NCBI GenBank assembly: GCA_045578245.1
Contig: JAZNJX010000098.1
Coordinates: 7,979 to 71,978 of the forward strand
DNA: 64,000 nt
Direction: 5' to 3'
From: Fimenecus sp045578245
Lineage (GTDB): Bacteria > Bacillota > Clostridia > Oscillospirales > Acutalibacteraceae
Translations under genes and position numbers: made by a program
The notes under the pieces: generated by a model
What the model saw: only the letters and a program-made list of their open reading frames with translations
The model's database searches: none
Told to the model about the DNA's origin: nothing
Shown: positions 1-9,715 of the stretch, one piece after another
How positions within the stretch are numbered: position 1 is the first letter of the stretch
How the letters are laid out: the number at the start of each line of letters is the position of its first letter

Positions 1-562
1 TCCAAACTGGAGTATGGGACAAAAAATAACCATTGACTCTGCTACAATGATGAATAAAGGTCTTGAACTTATAGAGGCTGTTTGGCTCTTTGATGTTCAC
101 CCATCAAAAATCGAGATTGTGGTACACAGAGAGAGTATAATTCATTCTGCCGTTGAGTATGATGATAATGCAGTGATTGCGCAGATGGGACTTCCTGATA
201 TGAAAATCCCTATTCAGTATGCTCTCACATATCCAGAAAGAATTGAATCTCTTACAGGCGAATTGGATTTAACAAAATTAGGAACTCTTACATTCTATAA
301 GCCCGATTATGAAACATTCAGATGTATGGATATTTGCCGTGAGGCAATCACTCGCGGTGGACTTTATCCTGCATTTGCAAATTCTGCAAACGAACAGGCT
401 AATCTTATGTTCAGAAAAGGTGAAATCGGATTTTTACAGATTGCAGAGTTGGTAGAAAAAGTTATGAACGAAGCACCAAAGGTGGATACATACACGGTGG
501 ATGATGTTTATAACGCAGATATTGAAGCAAGAAACTTAGTAATCAAGTATTCAGGAAAGTAG
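1..562 (+). CDS. dxr: 1-deoxy-D-xylulose 5-phosphate reductoisomerase, C-terminal part
   Basis: Converts DXP to MEP in the non-mevalonate isoprenoid pathway, using NADPH and a divalent metal. The window opens inside the gene: the frame is open from base 2 and begins with PNWSMGQKITIDSATMMNKG, the family's conserved active-site loop, followed by GLELIEAVWLF. About half the usual protein of roughly 380 residues is present, and it ends normally at TAG. The Met at base 14 is internal, not the start. rseP follows after 7 bases, and ispG, a later enzyme of the same pathway, comes one gene further on, so the genes probably share a transcript. Confidence 0.95.
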   Translation, partial: PNWSMGQKITIDSATMMNKGLELIEAVWLFDVHPSKIEIVVHRESIIHSAVEYDDNAVIAQMGLPDMKIPIQYALTYPERIESLTGELDLTKLGTLTFYKPDYETFRCMDICREAITRGGLYPAFANSANEQANLMFRKGEIGFLQIAELVEKVMNEAPKVDTYTVDDVYNADIEARNLVIKYSGK

Positions 563-569
563 TGATTTT

Positions 570-1628
570 TTGGAAATCTGGTCAAAGGTATGGCCATTTT
601 TAGTGGCAATATTATTCTTTGGACTTTTAATATCAATACATGAGTTGGGTCATTTTACCTTTGCTAAACTTTTCAAGGTCAAGGTCAATGAGTTTGCCCT
701 TGGAATGGGACCTGCAATCTTCAAAAAGAAAAAGGGTGACACAACCTATGCTCTCCGTCTTTTGCCCATTGGTGGCTATGTGAGTATGGAGGGTGAGGAT
801 GAAGAAAGCACCGACGAAAATGCCTTTAACAAGAAAAAAGTGTGGCAGAAATTTATTATAGTTGCTGCAGGTGCCATTATGAACTTGATTTTAGGTGTTG
901 TAATTGTAGGCACAATTCTTACAATGGATGATTTGATTGCAACAAATAAGGTGCTTTATTTCAATGATGGTGCAATCAGCCAACAAACAGGACTTAAAGA
1001 AAATGACGAGATTCTTTCTATTGACGGAAAAAAAGTGTTGTCAGGTATAGATGTCTCTTTCCTTATGACAAGAAGTGATGACGGCATTTTCGATATGACA
1101 GTCCGTCGTGATGGTGAAAAAGTAGAACTTAAAGATGTAACATTCAAGACTACAAAAGAGGGAAAATACACTCACATTGAATATGACTTTGTAATTCTTG
1201 GTGTAAAGCCAACAGTTTTAAATGTTATAACAAATTCCTTTAAGCAAACAGCATCAATGGCAAGACTTGTGTGGTTGAGTCTGTTTGACTTGGTGACAGG
1301 TCAGTATGGATTAACCGACTTGTCTGGACCAGTGGGTACGGTGAATATAATCGCTGATGTAGCGTCAAGTGCTGTTCAGAGTAAAGAGGGACTTATAGCG
1401 ACACTTAATATAATGGCTTTTATCACAATCAACATTGGTATTTTCAATCTTATGCCATTACCTGCTCTTGATGGTGGACGACTTTTCTTCTTAGTGATTG
1501 AGGGAATTCGCAGAAAGCCTATAAAGCCAAAATATGAGGGCTTTATACATGGCGCAGGACTTGCACTTTTATTGCTTTTAATGTTAGTTGTAACTTTTAA
1601 TGATATTGTAAATTTAATCAAGAATTAA
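570..1628 (+). CDS. rseP: RIP metalloprotease RseP (site-2 protease family)
   Basis: Intramembrane zinc metalloprotease that cleaves transmembrane substrates such as anti-sigma factors. The zinc-binding HELGH lies at about residues 24-28 in the first membrane helix. A PDZ domain spans roughly residues 115-200. The third metal ligand is in the NLMPLPALDGGR motif near residue 295, and the C-terminus is hydrophobic. The length of 352 residues is typical. The start is TTG at 570, because no ATG or GTG precedes the first helix in frame; the AGGAAAG about ten bases upstream is a modest ribosome site. The gene sits between dxr and ispG, a conserved clostridial order. Confidence 0.94.
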   Translation: MEIWSKVWPFLVAILFFGLLISIHELGHFTFAKLFKVKVNEFALGMGPAIFKKKKGDTTYALRLLPIGGYVSMEGEDEESTDENAFNKKKVWQKFIIVAAGAIMNLILGVVIVGTILTMDDLIATNKVLYFNDGAISQQTGLKENDEILSIDGKKVLSGIDVSFLMTRSDDGIFDMTVRRDGEKVELKDVTFKTTKEGKYTHIEYDFVILGVKPTVLNVITNSFKQTASMARLVWLSLFDLVTGQYGLTDLSGPVGTVNIIADVASSAVQSKEGLIATLNIMAFITINIGIFNLMPLPALDGGRLFFLVIEGIRRKPIKPKYEGFIHGAGLALLLLLMLVVTFNDIVNLIKN

Positions 1629-1642
1629 AGATGGTGTGATTT

Positions 1643-2695
1643 ATGATAGAACGTAGAAAAAGCCGTGTTGTAACGGCGGGAAATGTAAGAATTGGTGGAG
1701 ATAATCCTATCTCTGTTCAGTCAATGCTCAATGTTATTGCAGAAGATGCTGAGGGAAATGTAAGACAAGCTGTTGAACTTGAAAAAGCAGGTTGTCAGAT
1801 TATCCGTCTTACTGTGCCAAATAAAGAGGCAGTTAACACTCTTTATGCAGTAAAAAATGCAGTTAAAATTCCTGTTGTTGCAGATATTCATTTTGACTAT
1901 CGTTGTGCTTTGGAAAGTGTTGCTGCCGGAGTGGATAAAATCAGAATCAACCCAGGTAATATCGGTGATGATGAAAAAGTACGTGCTGTTGCAAATGCAT
2001 GCAGACTTCATAATGTGCCAATCCGTATTGGTGTAAACTCAGGTTCGCTTGAAAAGAACTTGCTTGCAAAATATGGTTCACCAACACCTGAAGCTATGGC
2101 AGAGAGTGCTATGTATCATATTTCGCTTCTTGAAAAATTCGACTTTAATGACATTGTGGTTTCAATTAAGTCGTCAGATGTGCAGAAAATGGTTAAAGCA
2201 TACCGTCTTGTTGCTGATATGTGTGATTATCCGTTGCATTTGGGAGTTACTGAAGCTGGTACACACAATATGGCTCTTGTAAAATCAAGCATCGGTATTG
2301 GCTCACTTCTTCTTGACGGTATTGGTGATACAATCCGTGTTTCAATGACAGCTGACCCTGTAACAGAGGTTAAGGCAGGATATGATATTTTAAAAGCAGC
2401 AGGAATTAAGACTGACTGTGCACAGATTGTGTCCTGTCCAACTTGTGGACGAACAAAAATCGACCTTATAGGTCTTGCTGATAAAGTAGAAAAAGCACTT
2501 GTAAATTATGACAAACCAATTAAGGTTGCAGTAATGGGTTGTGTTGTTAATGGACCTGGCGAAGCAAAAGAAGCTGACATCGGTGTTGCAGGTGGCGACG
2601 GTTGTGGTGTTATTTTTAAACACGGAGAGGTGCTTAAGAAAGTACCTGAAGAAGAAATTGTAACTGAACTTTTAAAAGAAATAGAAAAAATATAA
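1643..2695 (+). CDS. ispG: 4-hydroxy-3-methylbut-2-enyl diphosphate synthase
   Basis: Iron-sulfur enzyme of the MEP pathway that turns MEcPP into HMBPP. The N-terminal TIM barrel begins with the typical RKSRVVTAGNVRIGG. The C-terminal [4Fe-4S] domain shows CPTCGR near residue 265 and GCVVNGPGE near 298, which provide the three cluster cysteines. At 350 residues it is the compact bacterial form without the plant-type insertion. It lies 14 bases after rseP and 13 bases before polC. Confidence 0.97.
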   Translation: MIERRKSRVVTAGNVRIGGDNPISVQSMLNVIAEDAEGNVRQAVELEKAGCQIIRLTVPNKEAVNTLYAVKNAVKIPVVADIHFDYRCALESVAAGVDKIRINPGNIGDDEKVRAVANACRLHNVPIRIGVNSGSLEKNLLAKYGSPTPEAMAESAMYHISLLEKFDFNDIVVSIKSSDVQKMVKAYRLVADMCDYPLHLGVTEAGTHNMALVKSSIGIGSLLLDGIGDTIRVSMTADPVTEVKAGYDILKAAGIKTDCAQIVSCPTCGRTKIDLIGLADKVEKALVNYDKPIKVAVMGCVVNGPGEAKEADIGVAGGDGCGVIFKHGEVLKKVPEEEIVTELLKEIEKI

Positions 2696-2708
2696 CGGTG
2701 AATTACAT

Positions 2709-5700
2709 ATGGCAGTAGTAAAATCACTTTTTGGTGAGTATTTTGACTGTGCGCAGAATCTTGATATTGCTTATGCAGATATCATTGGATTTTCTGTCTC
2801 ACAGGAAAAAATGAGTGCAAAACTCACCATTAAGCCTTACAGAAAAATTGAAGAAAACCGTATTGAAGCTCTTGAAAGTCAACTTTCAAGGGCTGTCAAT
2901 GTTAATATAACCATTGTTTGTGATGAGTCAAGATTAGGTTTCCGTACAGAATTTATGGACCTTGTTGTTGAGATTTTAAGAGATAAAATTGTCGTTGCAA
3001 ACGGATATTTTAATAATGCAGATTATGAAATCTTTGGCAGGGAACTGAAAGTATCTCTCAAAAAAGGTGGCAAAGATATTCTTCTTTCTGCAAACTGCGA
3101 TAAGGAAATTGAAAGAATTATCAGGGGTATTTTCGGCGTGGATTATACCGTAACTCTTAATCAGGAAGAGGACTTTAATACGGAAATAGCTCTCGACAGT
3201 ATGCAGAAAAAGGCTGATGAAGAAATTCGAAGAGAAAAGAATATTCCTGAACCTTCAGCACCTGCTGAGGCAGGCGAGCCAAAACCTCATGTAATCAAAG
3301 AGGGCTTCCCACTCTATCTTGAAACACAAAAGCCAATTTACGGAAATCTTATCCGTACTGCAAACTTGCAGAATCTTTGTGATGTTTCAATTGAAAGTGG
3401 TGCTGTTGCTGTTTGGGGTGAAGTTTTCAGCCTTGATGTGCGTACAACACGAGATGGTAAGAATAATATTATAAATTTCAACATTACAGATAAAACATAT
3501 TCATATACAGTAAAGATTTTTGAATCCTGTGCAAATGCAAAAACATTCCTTGGTGCTTTAAGTGAAGGCACAACTGTAATAGTTTATGGTAGAGTAAGCT
3601 TTGATAAATATTCAGGTGAGAATATTATTTCAGCAACTGCAGTTAATACTGTTACGCAGATTGAAAAGCAGGATAAAGCAGAGAAAAAACGTGTTGAATT
3701 GCATCTTCATACGAATATGTCCGATATGGATGGTATGACTGGTGCTGACAAGCTTGTTAAACGAGCAATTCAGTGGGGACACCCTGCTATTGCTATTACT
3801 GACCACGGTAATGTTCAGGGTTATCCTGATGCTATGAAAGGCAAGGGTAAGGATGACATCAAGCTTATTTATGGTGTTGAGGGTTATCTTATTGACGATA
3901 TTGCCGAGCCTGAAACCTCTTGGGAAAGATTACCAAGATATCATATTATTCTCCTTGTGCAGAATAAAGTTGGTCTCAAAAACTTATATAAACTTGTGTC
4001 ACTTGCTCATACAACATATTTCCACACAAGACCTTGTATTCCTCGTTCAAAACTTAATGAATTGAGAGAGGGAATTATTCTCGGCTCTGCATGTGAAGCA
4101 GGTGAGTTAATTAAAGCAATTCTTCTGGAAAAAAGTGAAGAAGAAATTATAAAGATTGCTGAATATTACGATTATCTTGAAATTCAGCCTGACGGAAACA
4201 ATCAGTTTATGATTGCTTCCCATTCTGACCCGAATGCTAAGAACCCTGACAGAAATAAAGAATACAATCGCATTAAAACTCTTGAAGACATTCGTGATAT
4301 TAACCGTAAAATCATTCACCTTGGCGATAAATTAGACAAATTAGTTTGTGCAACAGGTGATGTACATTTTATGGACCCTGAAGATGCAAAATTCCGTGCA
4401 ATTCTTATGGCAGGTAAAGGCTTTGATGATGCCGACGACCAGGCACCACTTTACTTTAAAACAACTGACGAAATGCTCCAGGAATTCTCATATTTGGGTG
4501 AAGATACAGCATATGAAGTTGTTGTTACAAATACAAATAAAATTGCAGATATGATTGAACAGGTAAGGCCAATTCCTGAGGGAACATTCCAACCTTCCAT
4601 TCCTGGTGCTGAAGACGAACTCCGTCAGATTTGCTGGGACAAGGCAAAAGATTGGTATGGTGACCCTGTTCCTGAGTATGTTGCAGACAGACTTACACGA
4701 GAACTCGAATCAATTATCAAACATGGTTTCGCCGTGCTCTATATCATCGCACAGAAACTTGTCTGGGACTCGGAAGCACATGGCTACCATGTTGGTTCCC
4801 GAGGTTCAGTTGGTTCATCCTTCGTTGCTACAATGGCAGGTATTTCTGAGGTTAATCCGTTGGCACCTCATTACCGTTGCCCTAAATGTCGTCACAGTGA
4901 ATTCTTCTTACATGGTGAATATGGTTCAGGTTTCGATATGCCACCAAAGAATTGTCCGCATTGTGATATTCCAATGGTTCGTGACGGACACGAAATTCCG
5001 TTCGAAACTTTCCTTGGTTTCCATGGTGATAAGGCTCCCGATATTGACCTTAACTTCTCAGGTGATTATCAGGGTAATGCTCACCGATATACAGAAGAGC
5101 TTTTCGGTCGTGACCACGTGTTTAAAGCAGGAACAATCGCAACAGTTGCGGATAAAACTGCTTATGGCTATGTTAAGAAATACCTTGAAGAAAGAGGTAA
5201 GGTTGTAACTCGTGCCGAAGAGGATAGATTGACAAAAGGATGTACCGGCATTAAGCGTACAACAGGTCAGCATCCCGGTGGTATGGTTGTTGTTCCCAAT
5301 GAATTTGATGTTTATGACTTTACTGCAGTTCAATTTCCTGCAAACGATACATCATCCGATATGGAAACAACTCACTTTGACTTCCATTTCTTGCACGATA
5401 CAATTCTTAAACTTGATATTCTCGGTCATGATGTGCCTACACTTTATAAGCATCTTGAGGATATGACAGGAATTCCTGTTATGGATGTTGATGTTTGTGA
5501 CCCTAAGATTGTAAGTTTGTGTACAAGCCCTGAAGCGTTGGGACTTACACCTGACGATATCGGTGTTCAAACAGGTACACTCTCAATTCCTGAAATGGGT
5601 ACGGATTTCGTTCGTGGAATGCTTATGGAAGCACAACCAAAATGCTTCTCCGACCTTTTGCAGATTTCAGGACTTTCACACGGTACTGACGTTTGGTTGG

Positions 5701-6503
5701 GCAATGCACAGGAGCTTATTAAAGACGGTACTTGTACAATTTCTGATGTTATCGGTACTCGTGATAGTATTATGACTTACCTTATGCATAAGGGACTTGA
5801 TTCAGGTCTTGCATTTAATATTATGGAAAAAACCCGTAAGGGTATTGTTGCAAAGGTTGGTTTCCCTGAGGGTGCTGAAGAAGCTATGAAAGCTTGTAAT
5901 GTACCACAGTGGTATATGGATTCTTGTCGTAAAATCAAGTACATGTTCCCTAAGGCTCATGCTGCTGCTTATGTTATTGCTGCTCTTCGCCTTGGCTGGT
6001 ACAAGATATATAAGCCTACCGAATACTACACAGCATTCTTAACCGTACGTGGTGGCGACCTTGATGCATTAACTGTTGCACAGGGTAGGGAGGCTGTTAA
6101 GCGTAAAATGGTTGAACTCCATGGTCCTCTAAATGCAGAGCCAAAGGACCGAAAGCCAATGACAACAAAGGAAAAAGACCAGTTTACTGCTTTACAGGTT
6201 GTTAACGAAATGATGGCAAGAGGAGTAGAACTTCTACCTGTTGATATTTATAAATCACGTGCAAGTGTTTATTACATAGAAGACGGAAAAATCAGAATGC
6301 CATTCTCTGCCCTTTCTGGCGTTGGTGAAAATGCTGCGAAAGCACTTGTTGAGGGTAGAGATAACAGTGATGGTGTCTTTGTTTCTATTGACGATTTCCA
6401 AGCAAAAACAGGTGCATCAAGTGCAGTTGTTACTGCATTAAAAGAAATTGGTGCATTTGCAGATTTACCAGAAACTGCACAAATCTCTTTCTTTGGATTC
6501 TGA
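2709..6503 (+). CDS. polC: DNA polymerase III alpha subunit PolC, apparently without the exonuclease domain
   Basis: Replicative DNA polymerase of low-GC Gram-positives. Order seen: N-terminal domain, an OB fold (about 210-310), the first part of the PHP domain (VELHLHTNMSDMDG near 328), the rest of PHP, a zinc-binding module (CPKC...CPHC near 725-760), then the polymerase core with PDIDLNFSGDYQ near 778. The C-terminus carries a clamp-binding-like QISFF. The usual DnaQ-like exonuclease, which normally splits PHP and carries a DxExTG motif, is not present: YGVEGYLIDD runs almost directly into RYHIILLVQN near residues 390-415. The length of 1264 residues, against about 1440 in B. subtilis, fits loss of that one domain. 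The frame is intact throughout. Confidence 0.96.
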   Translation: MAVVKSLFGEYFDCAQNLDIAYADIIGFSVSQEKMSAKLTIKPYRKIEENRIEALESQLSRAVNVNITIVCDESRLGFRTEFMDLVVEILRDKIVVANGYFNNADYEIFGRELKVSLKKGGKDILLSANCDKEIERIIRGIFGVDYTVTLNQEEDFNTEIALDSMQKKADEEIRREKNIPEPSAPAEAGEPKPHVIKEGFPLYLETQKPIYGNLIRTANLQNLCDVSIESGAVAVWGEVFSLDVRTTRDGKNNIINFNITDKTYSYTVKIFESCANAKTFLGALSEGTTVIVYGRVSFDKYSGENIISATAVNTVTQIEKQDKAEKKRVELHLHTNMSDMDGMTGADKLVKRAIQWGHPAIAITDHGNVQGYPDAMKGKGKDDIKLIYGVEGYLIDDIAEPETSWERLPRYHIILLVQNKVGLKNLYKLVSLAHTTYFHTRPCIPRSKLNELREGIILGSACEAGELIKAILLEKSEEEIIKIAEYYDYLEIQPDGNNQFMIASHSDPNAKNPDRNKEYNRIKTLEDIRDINRKIIHLGDKLDKLVCATGDVHFMDPEDAKFRAILMAGKGFDDADDQAPLYFKTTDEMLQEFSYLGEDTAYEVVVTNTNKIADMIEQVRPIPEGTFQPSIPGAEDELRQICWDKAKDWYGDPVPEYVADRLTRELESIIKHGFAVLYIIAQKLVWDSEAHGYHVGSRGSVGSSFVATMAGISEVNPLAPHYRCPKCRHSEFFLHGEYGSGFDMPPKNCPHCDIPMVRDGHEIPFETFLGFHGDKAPDIDLNFSGDYQGNAHRYTEELFGRDHVFKAGTIATVADKTAYGYVKKYLEERGKVVTRAEEDRLTKGCTGIKRTTGQHPGGMVVVPNEFDVYDFTAVQFPANDTSSDMETTHFDFHFLHDTILKLDILGHDVPTLYKHLEDMTGIPVMDVDVCDPKIVSLCTSPEALGLTPDDIGVQTGTLSIPEMGTDFVRGMLMEAQPKCFSDLLQISGLSHGTDVWLGNAQELIKDGTCTISDVIGTRDSIMTYLMHKGLDSGLAFNIMEKTRKGIVAKVGFPEGAEEAMKACNVPQWYMDSCRKIKYMFPKAHAAAYVIAALRLGWYKIYKPTEYYTAFLTVRGGDLDALTVAQGREAVKRKMVELHGPLNAEPKDRKPMTTKEKDQFTALQVVNEMMARGVELLPVDIYKSRASVYYIEDGKIRMPFSALSGVGENAAKALVEGRDNSDGVFVSIDDFQAKTGASSAVVTALKEIGAFADLPETAQISFFGF

Positions 6504-6524
6504 TAATCTTATGAAATATTGTGC

Positions 6525-6553
6525 TTGACTTATATACTTTATTATGGTAGCAT
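6525..6553 (+). promoter_or_regulatory. Promoter of the histidine operon
   Basis: TTGACT, a 17-base spacer, then TAGCAT, 42 bases before hisZ and after the end of polC. The -35 box is good and the -10 box imperfect. No T-box or clear attenuator is visible in the short leader. Confidence 0.6.
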
Positions 6554-6595
6554 AGTAGCACGCTAAAGCGAATACATAAAAAGGATACTTAGCAA

Positions 6596-7792
6596 ATGAA
6601 GAATTATTCTAAAATTACACCCGAGGGAACAAAAGACTATCTTGCAATGGAAAGCCGTGCAATCCGTTGTGCTGAAAAAAGATTGTCAACAGTTTTTAAA
6701 TCCAAGGGTTATGAAAAGGTAATGACACCTACAATAGAATTTTTTGATGTGTTTAACCGTGAAAGTTCAGGTTATAACCCAGAAGACCTATACAGTTTGA
6801 CCGATTCTTACGGACGACTTTTAGTACTTCGTCCTGATTCAACCTTGCCTATTGCAAGACTTGTTTCAACACGATTCCAGAATGCTCGTCTTCCACTTCG
6901 CCTTTACTATAATCAGAATGTTTTTGTAAGACAGAAGAATCTGACAGGCAGAAACGACGAGGCAACTCAGAGTGGTATTGAGCTTATGGGTGCATATGGA
7001 CTTCGTGCAGATTTAGAGGTTATCACAACTGCAGTTGAGGCTATTGAAAACTGCACGTCTGCAGATTTCAAACTTGAAATCGGTCACGCAGGTTTCTTTA
7101 AAGAGCTTTGCAAAAAACTCAATGTAAGTGATGAGGTTGTAAGTGAAATATATGATTGTGTTGAAAGCAGAAACTTCGTTTCTCTCAACAATATTCTTGA
7201 TAAAATCGGTAAATCTGAAGTAACAGACTGTATCCGTAATCTTCCTCGTTTCTTCGGTGGACTTGAAATTATTGAAAAAGCAAAATCTATTGATTTAGAT
7301 GAAGAAGGGCAAAAGAGCCTTGATTACTTAAAGGAATTGTATATACTTTTATGTGATGCTGGTCTTTCGGATAAAATCGTTATCGATTTAAGTCTTGTTA
7401 ATCGTACAAATTATTATACAGGCATTATCTTTAAAGGATATTTACAAGGTAGTGGTGTTTCCGTTGTTTCAGGTGGTCGTTATGATTGCCTTGGCGCTGA
7501 ATTCGGTCGCGAAATGCCGTCAACTGGTTTTGGTATTGAAACAGGTGCATTGGCTTCAGTTATGCTTTCACGAAATGAACTTGATGAAGAAAAGCTTCCT
7601 GAAATTATCGTTTTTGGTGAGCAGAATTTCATAATCAAAGCTCTTGAATATTCAAAGAAACTCCGTGCGGAGGGTGTTTACTGTGAAAACAGTACCTTCG
7701 AAACACTTGAAGAAACAAAAGAATACGCACTTTCAAAGGGAATTAAAAAAGTTTGTATTGTTGGTGAAAAGGTAAGGGAGGAAATCTTATGA
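6596..7792 (+). CDS. hisZ: ATP phosphoribosyltransferase regulatory subunit HisZ
   Basis: Histidyl-tRNA-synthetase-like protein that combines with short-form HisG to make the first enzyme of histidine synthesis and to carry feedback control. The class II synthetase fold is clear: TPEGTKDYL at the N-terminus (motif 1 region), LRPDSTLPIARL, and LYYNQNVFVRQ as the motif 2 region. The 398-residue length and the absence of a complete anticodon-binding domain fit HisZ rather than HisS. The stop overlaps the hisG start by four bases, which supports the assignment because short HisG needs HisZ. Confidence 0.92.
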   Translation: MKNYSKITPEGTKDYLAMESRAIRCAEKRLSTVFKSKGYEKVMTPTIEFFDVFNRESSGYNPEDLYSLTDSYGRLLVLRPDSTLPIARLVSTRFQNARLPLRLYYNQNVFVRQKNLTGRNDEATQSGIELMGAYGLRADLEVITTAVEAIENCTSADFKLEIGHAGFFKELCKKLNVSDEVVSEIYDCVESRNFVSLNNILDKIGKSEVTDCIRNLPRFFGGLEIIEKAKSIDLDEEGQKSLDYLKELYILLCDAGLSDKIVIDLSLVNRTNYYTGIIFKGYLQGSGVSVVSGGRYDCLGAEFGREMPSTGFGIETGALASVMLSRNELDEEKLPEIIVFGEQNFIIKALEYSKKLRAEGVYCENSTFETLEETKEYALSKGIKKVCIVGEKVREEIL

Positions 7793-8418
7793 AAAAATTA
7801 AGAATTGCCCTTACAAAAGGCAGACTTGAAAAGAAGAGCGTTGAACTTTTCCAGAAAATGGGAATTGACTGTGATGAACTTATTAATAAAGGCAGACGCT
7901 TAATTCTCAATGCAGGTGACTATGAAGTTGTCCTTGCAAAAGCAGCCGATGTTATTACTTATGTTGAGCATGGTGTTTGCGATATCGGTATCGTTGGTAA
8001 GGACACAATCGTAGAAAACGGAAAAAGCTTCTATGAAATGATGGATTTGAACCTTGGTAAATGTGATTTTGCACTTGCAACACAAAAGGGTGTGGACTTT
8101 TACGATGGTTTTAATACAAAACGAATTGCAACAAAATATCCAAATATTACAAAGGCATATTTTGAAGGCAAGGGAATGGATATTAAGATTATTAAAATCG
8201 AAGGTTCCGTTGAATTAGCTCCACTTCTTAATCTTGCCGATGGTATTGTGGATATCGTCGAAACAGGTACAACACTTAAGGAAAACGGACTTGAAGTAAA
8301 AGAAAAGATTATGCCGGTTTCTGCACGAGTAATTGTGAATATGGCAAGTATGAAACTTCGCCGTGAGGAAATTGATAAATTCCTTGAAGAAATAGAAAAA
8401 GTTATCCCAAAGGATTGA
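7789..8418 (+). CDS. hisG: ATP phosphoribosyltransferase catalytic subunit, short form
   Basis: Catalyses the committed step of histidine biosynthesis, joining PRPP and ATP. At 209 residues it lacks the C-terminal ACT-like domain of long HisG, so allostery must come from HisZ. Visible family features are IALTKGRLEKK at the N-terminus, CDIGIVGKDTI, and LADGIVDIVETGTTLKENGL near the phosphoribosyl site. It is translationally coupled to hisZ (ATGA overlap) and nearly abuts hisD. Confidence 0.96.
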   Translation: MKKLRIALTKGRLEKKSVELFQKMGIDCDELINKGRRLILNAGDYEVVLAKAADVITYVEHGVCDIGIVGKDTIVENGKSFYEMMDLNLGKCDFALATQKGVDFYDGFNTKRIATKYPNITKAYFEGKGMDIKIIKIEGSVELAPLLNLADGIVDIVETGTTLKENGLEVKEKIMPVSARVIVNMASMKLRREEIDKFLEEIEKVIPKD

Positions 8419-8423
8419 TAGAT

Positions 8424-9713
8424 ATGATAAATACCGTTTTTGCAGATGGTAAGGCAGATGTTTGCCTTATCGCACAACTTAAAGAAAGAAGTGGCGAGGT
8501 TGACAAAAAAGTAACTCTCGCCGTTACTGACATTCTTGAAAATGTAAAAGCAAATGGAGACAAAGCCGTTCTTGAATATACAATTAAATTTGATGGTAAA
8601 GCACCTGAAAATGCCGAAATCTCAAAGGAAGAAATCGAGAATTCGATTAAAGAATGTGACCCATTCTTCATAAAAGCTTTGGAAGATGCTGCCGAGAATA
8701 TTCGTGATTTCCATGCTCGTCAGAAGCAACAGAGTTGGCTTACAACAAAGGAAAATGGCGTTATTACGGGACAGCGCGTACGTGGACTAGAAAGAGTTGG
8801 TATCTATGTGCCAGGAGGCACGGCAGCCTATCCATCAAGCGTACTTATGAATGCTATCCCTGCAAAAATCGCAGGTGTTAAAGAAATTATAATGGTAACC
8901 CCTCCTGCAAAGGATGGTAAACCAAACCCTGATATTCTTGCTGCTGCTAAAATTGCAGGAGTTGATAGAGTTTTCTTAATGGGTGGTGCACAGGCTGTTG
9001 CAGCATTGGCTTACGGTACAGAAACAGTACCTAAGGTTGATAAAATCGTAGGTCCTGGTAATATTTTTGTTGCTACAGCCAAGAAACTTCTCTATGGTAC
9101 AGTTGATATTGATATGGTTGCAGGTCCAAGCGAAATCTTGATTGTTGCAGACGAAACTGCAAATCCAAAATTCCTTGCAGCCGACCTTATGAGTCAGGCT
9201 GAACATGATGTTCTGGCATCTGCAATTCTCATTACAACAAGTGATAGAATCGCAGAAGAAACAAAGAAAGAACTTGCTCGTCAATGTGCAACACTTTCAA
9301 GAAAAGAGATTATCGAAAAATCGCTTAAGGATTACAGTGCAATTATCATCTGTGACAGTATGGACAAGGCTGTGGATTTTGCTAATAAATTAGCACCTGA
9401 ACACCTTGAAATGTGTGTCCGTAATCCACTTGAATATATCGGCAGAATGGATAATGCAGGTAGCGTTTTCCTTGGTAATTACTCACCTGAACCATTGGGT
9501 GACTATTTTGCAGGTCCTAACCATGTTCTTCCAACAAGTGGTACTGCAAGATTCTTTTCCCCTTTGTCAGTTGACAGTTTTATTAAGAAGTCAAGTTTTA
9601 TTTATTATACAGAAGATGCACTCCGTGAGTGCAAGGATAAAGTTGTTTCTCTTGCAGAAACAGAGGGCTTAACAGCTCATGCAAACTCAATTAAGGTTAG
9701 ATTTGAGGATTAG
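8424..9713 (+). CDS. hisD: Histidinol dehydrogenase
   Basis: Zinc-dependent NAD enzyme that oxidises histidinol to histidine in the last two steps. The NAD and zinc site regions are present: ERVGIYVPGGTAAYPSS, VAGPSEILIVAD, DLMSQAEHD (catalytic and zinc residues), APEHLEM, and the GPNHVLPTSGTARF signature. The ATG at 8424 is preferred because AAGGA lies nine bases upstream; a TTG at 8415 is in frame and would add three residues. Only two bases separate it from hisC. Confidence 0.97.
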   Translation: MINTVFADGKADVCLIAQLKERSGEVDKKVTLAVTDILENVKANGDKAVLEYTIKFDGKAPENAEISKEEIENSIKECDPFFIKALEDAAENIRDFHARQKQQSWLTTKENGVITGQRVRGLERVGIYVPGGTAAYPSSVLMNAIPAKIAGVKEIIMVTPPAKDGKPNPDILAAAKIAGVDRVFLMGGAQAVAALAYGTETVPKVDKIVGPGNIFVATAKKLLYGTVDIDMVAGPSEILIVADETANPKFLAADLMSQAEHDVLASAILITTSDRIAEETKKELARQCATLSRKEIIEKSLKDYSAIIICDSMDKAVDFANKLAPEHLEMCVRNPLEYIGRMDNAGSVFLGNYSPEPLGDYFAGPNHVLPTSGTARFFSPLSVDSFIKKSSFIYYTEDALRECKDKVVSLAETEGLTAHANSIKVRFED

Positions 9714-9715
9714 TA

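Noticed and set aside
4606..5208. Extra plus-strand 200-codon frame inside polC
   Set aside because: An out-of-frame shadow of polC with unusual composition and no ribosome site.
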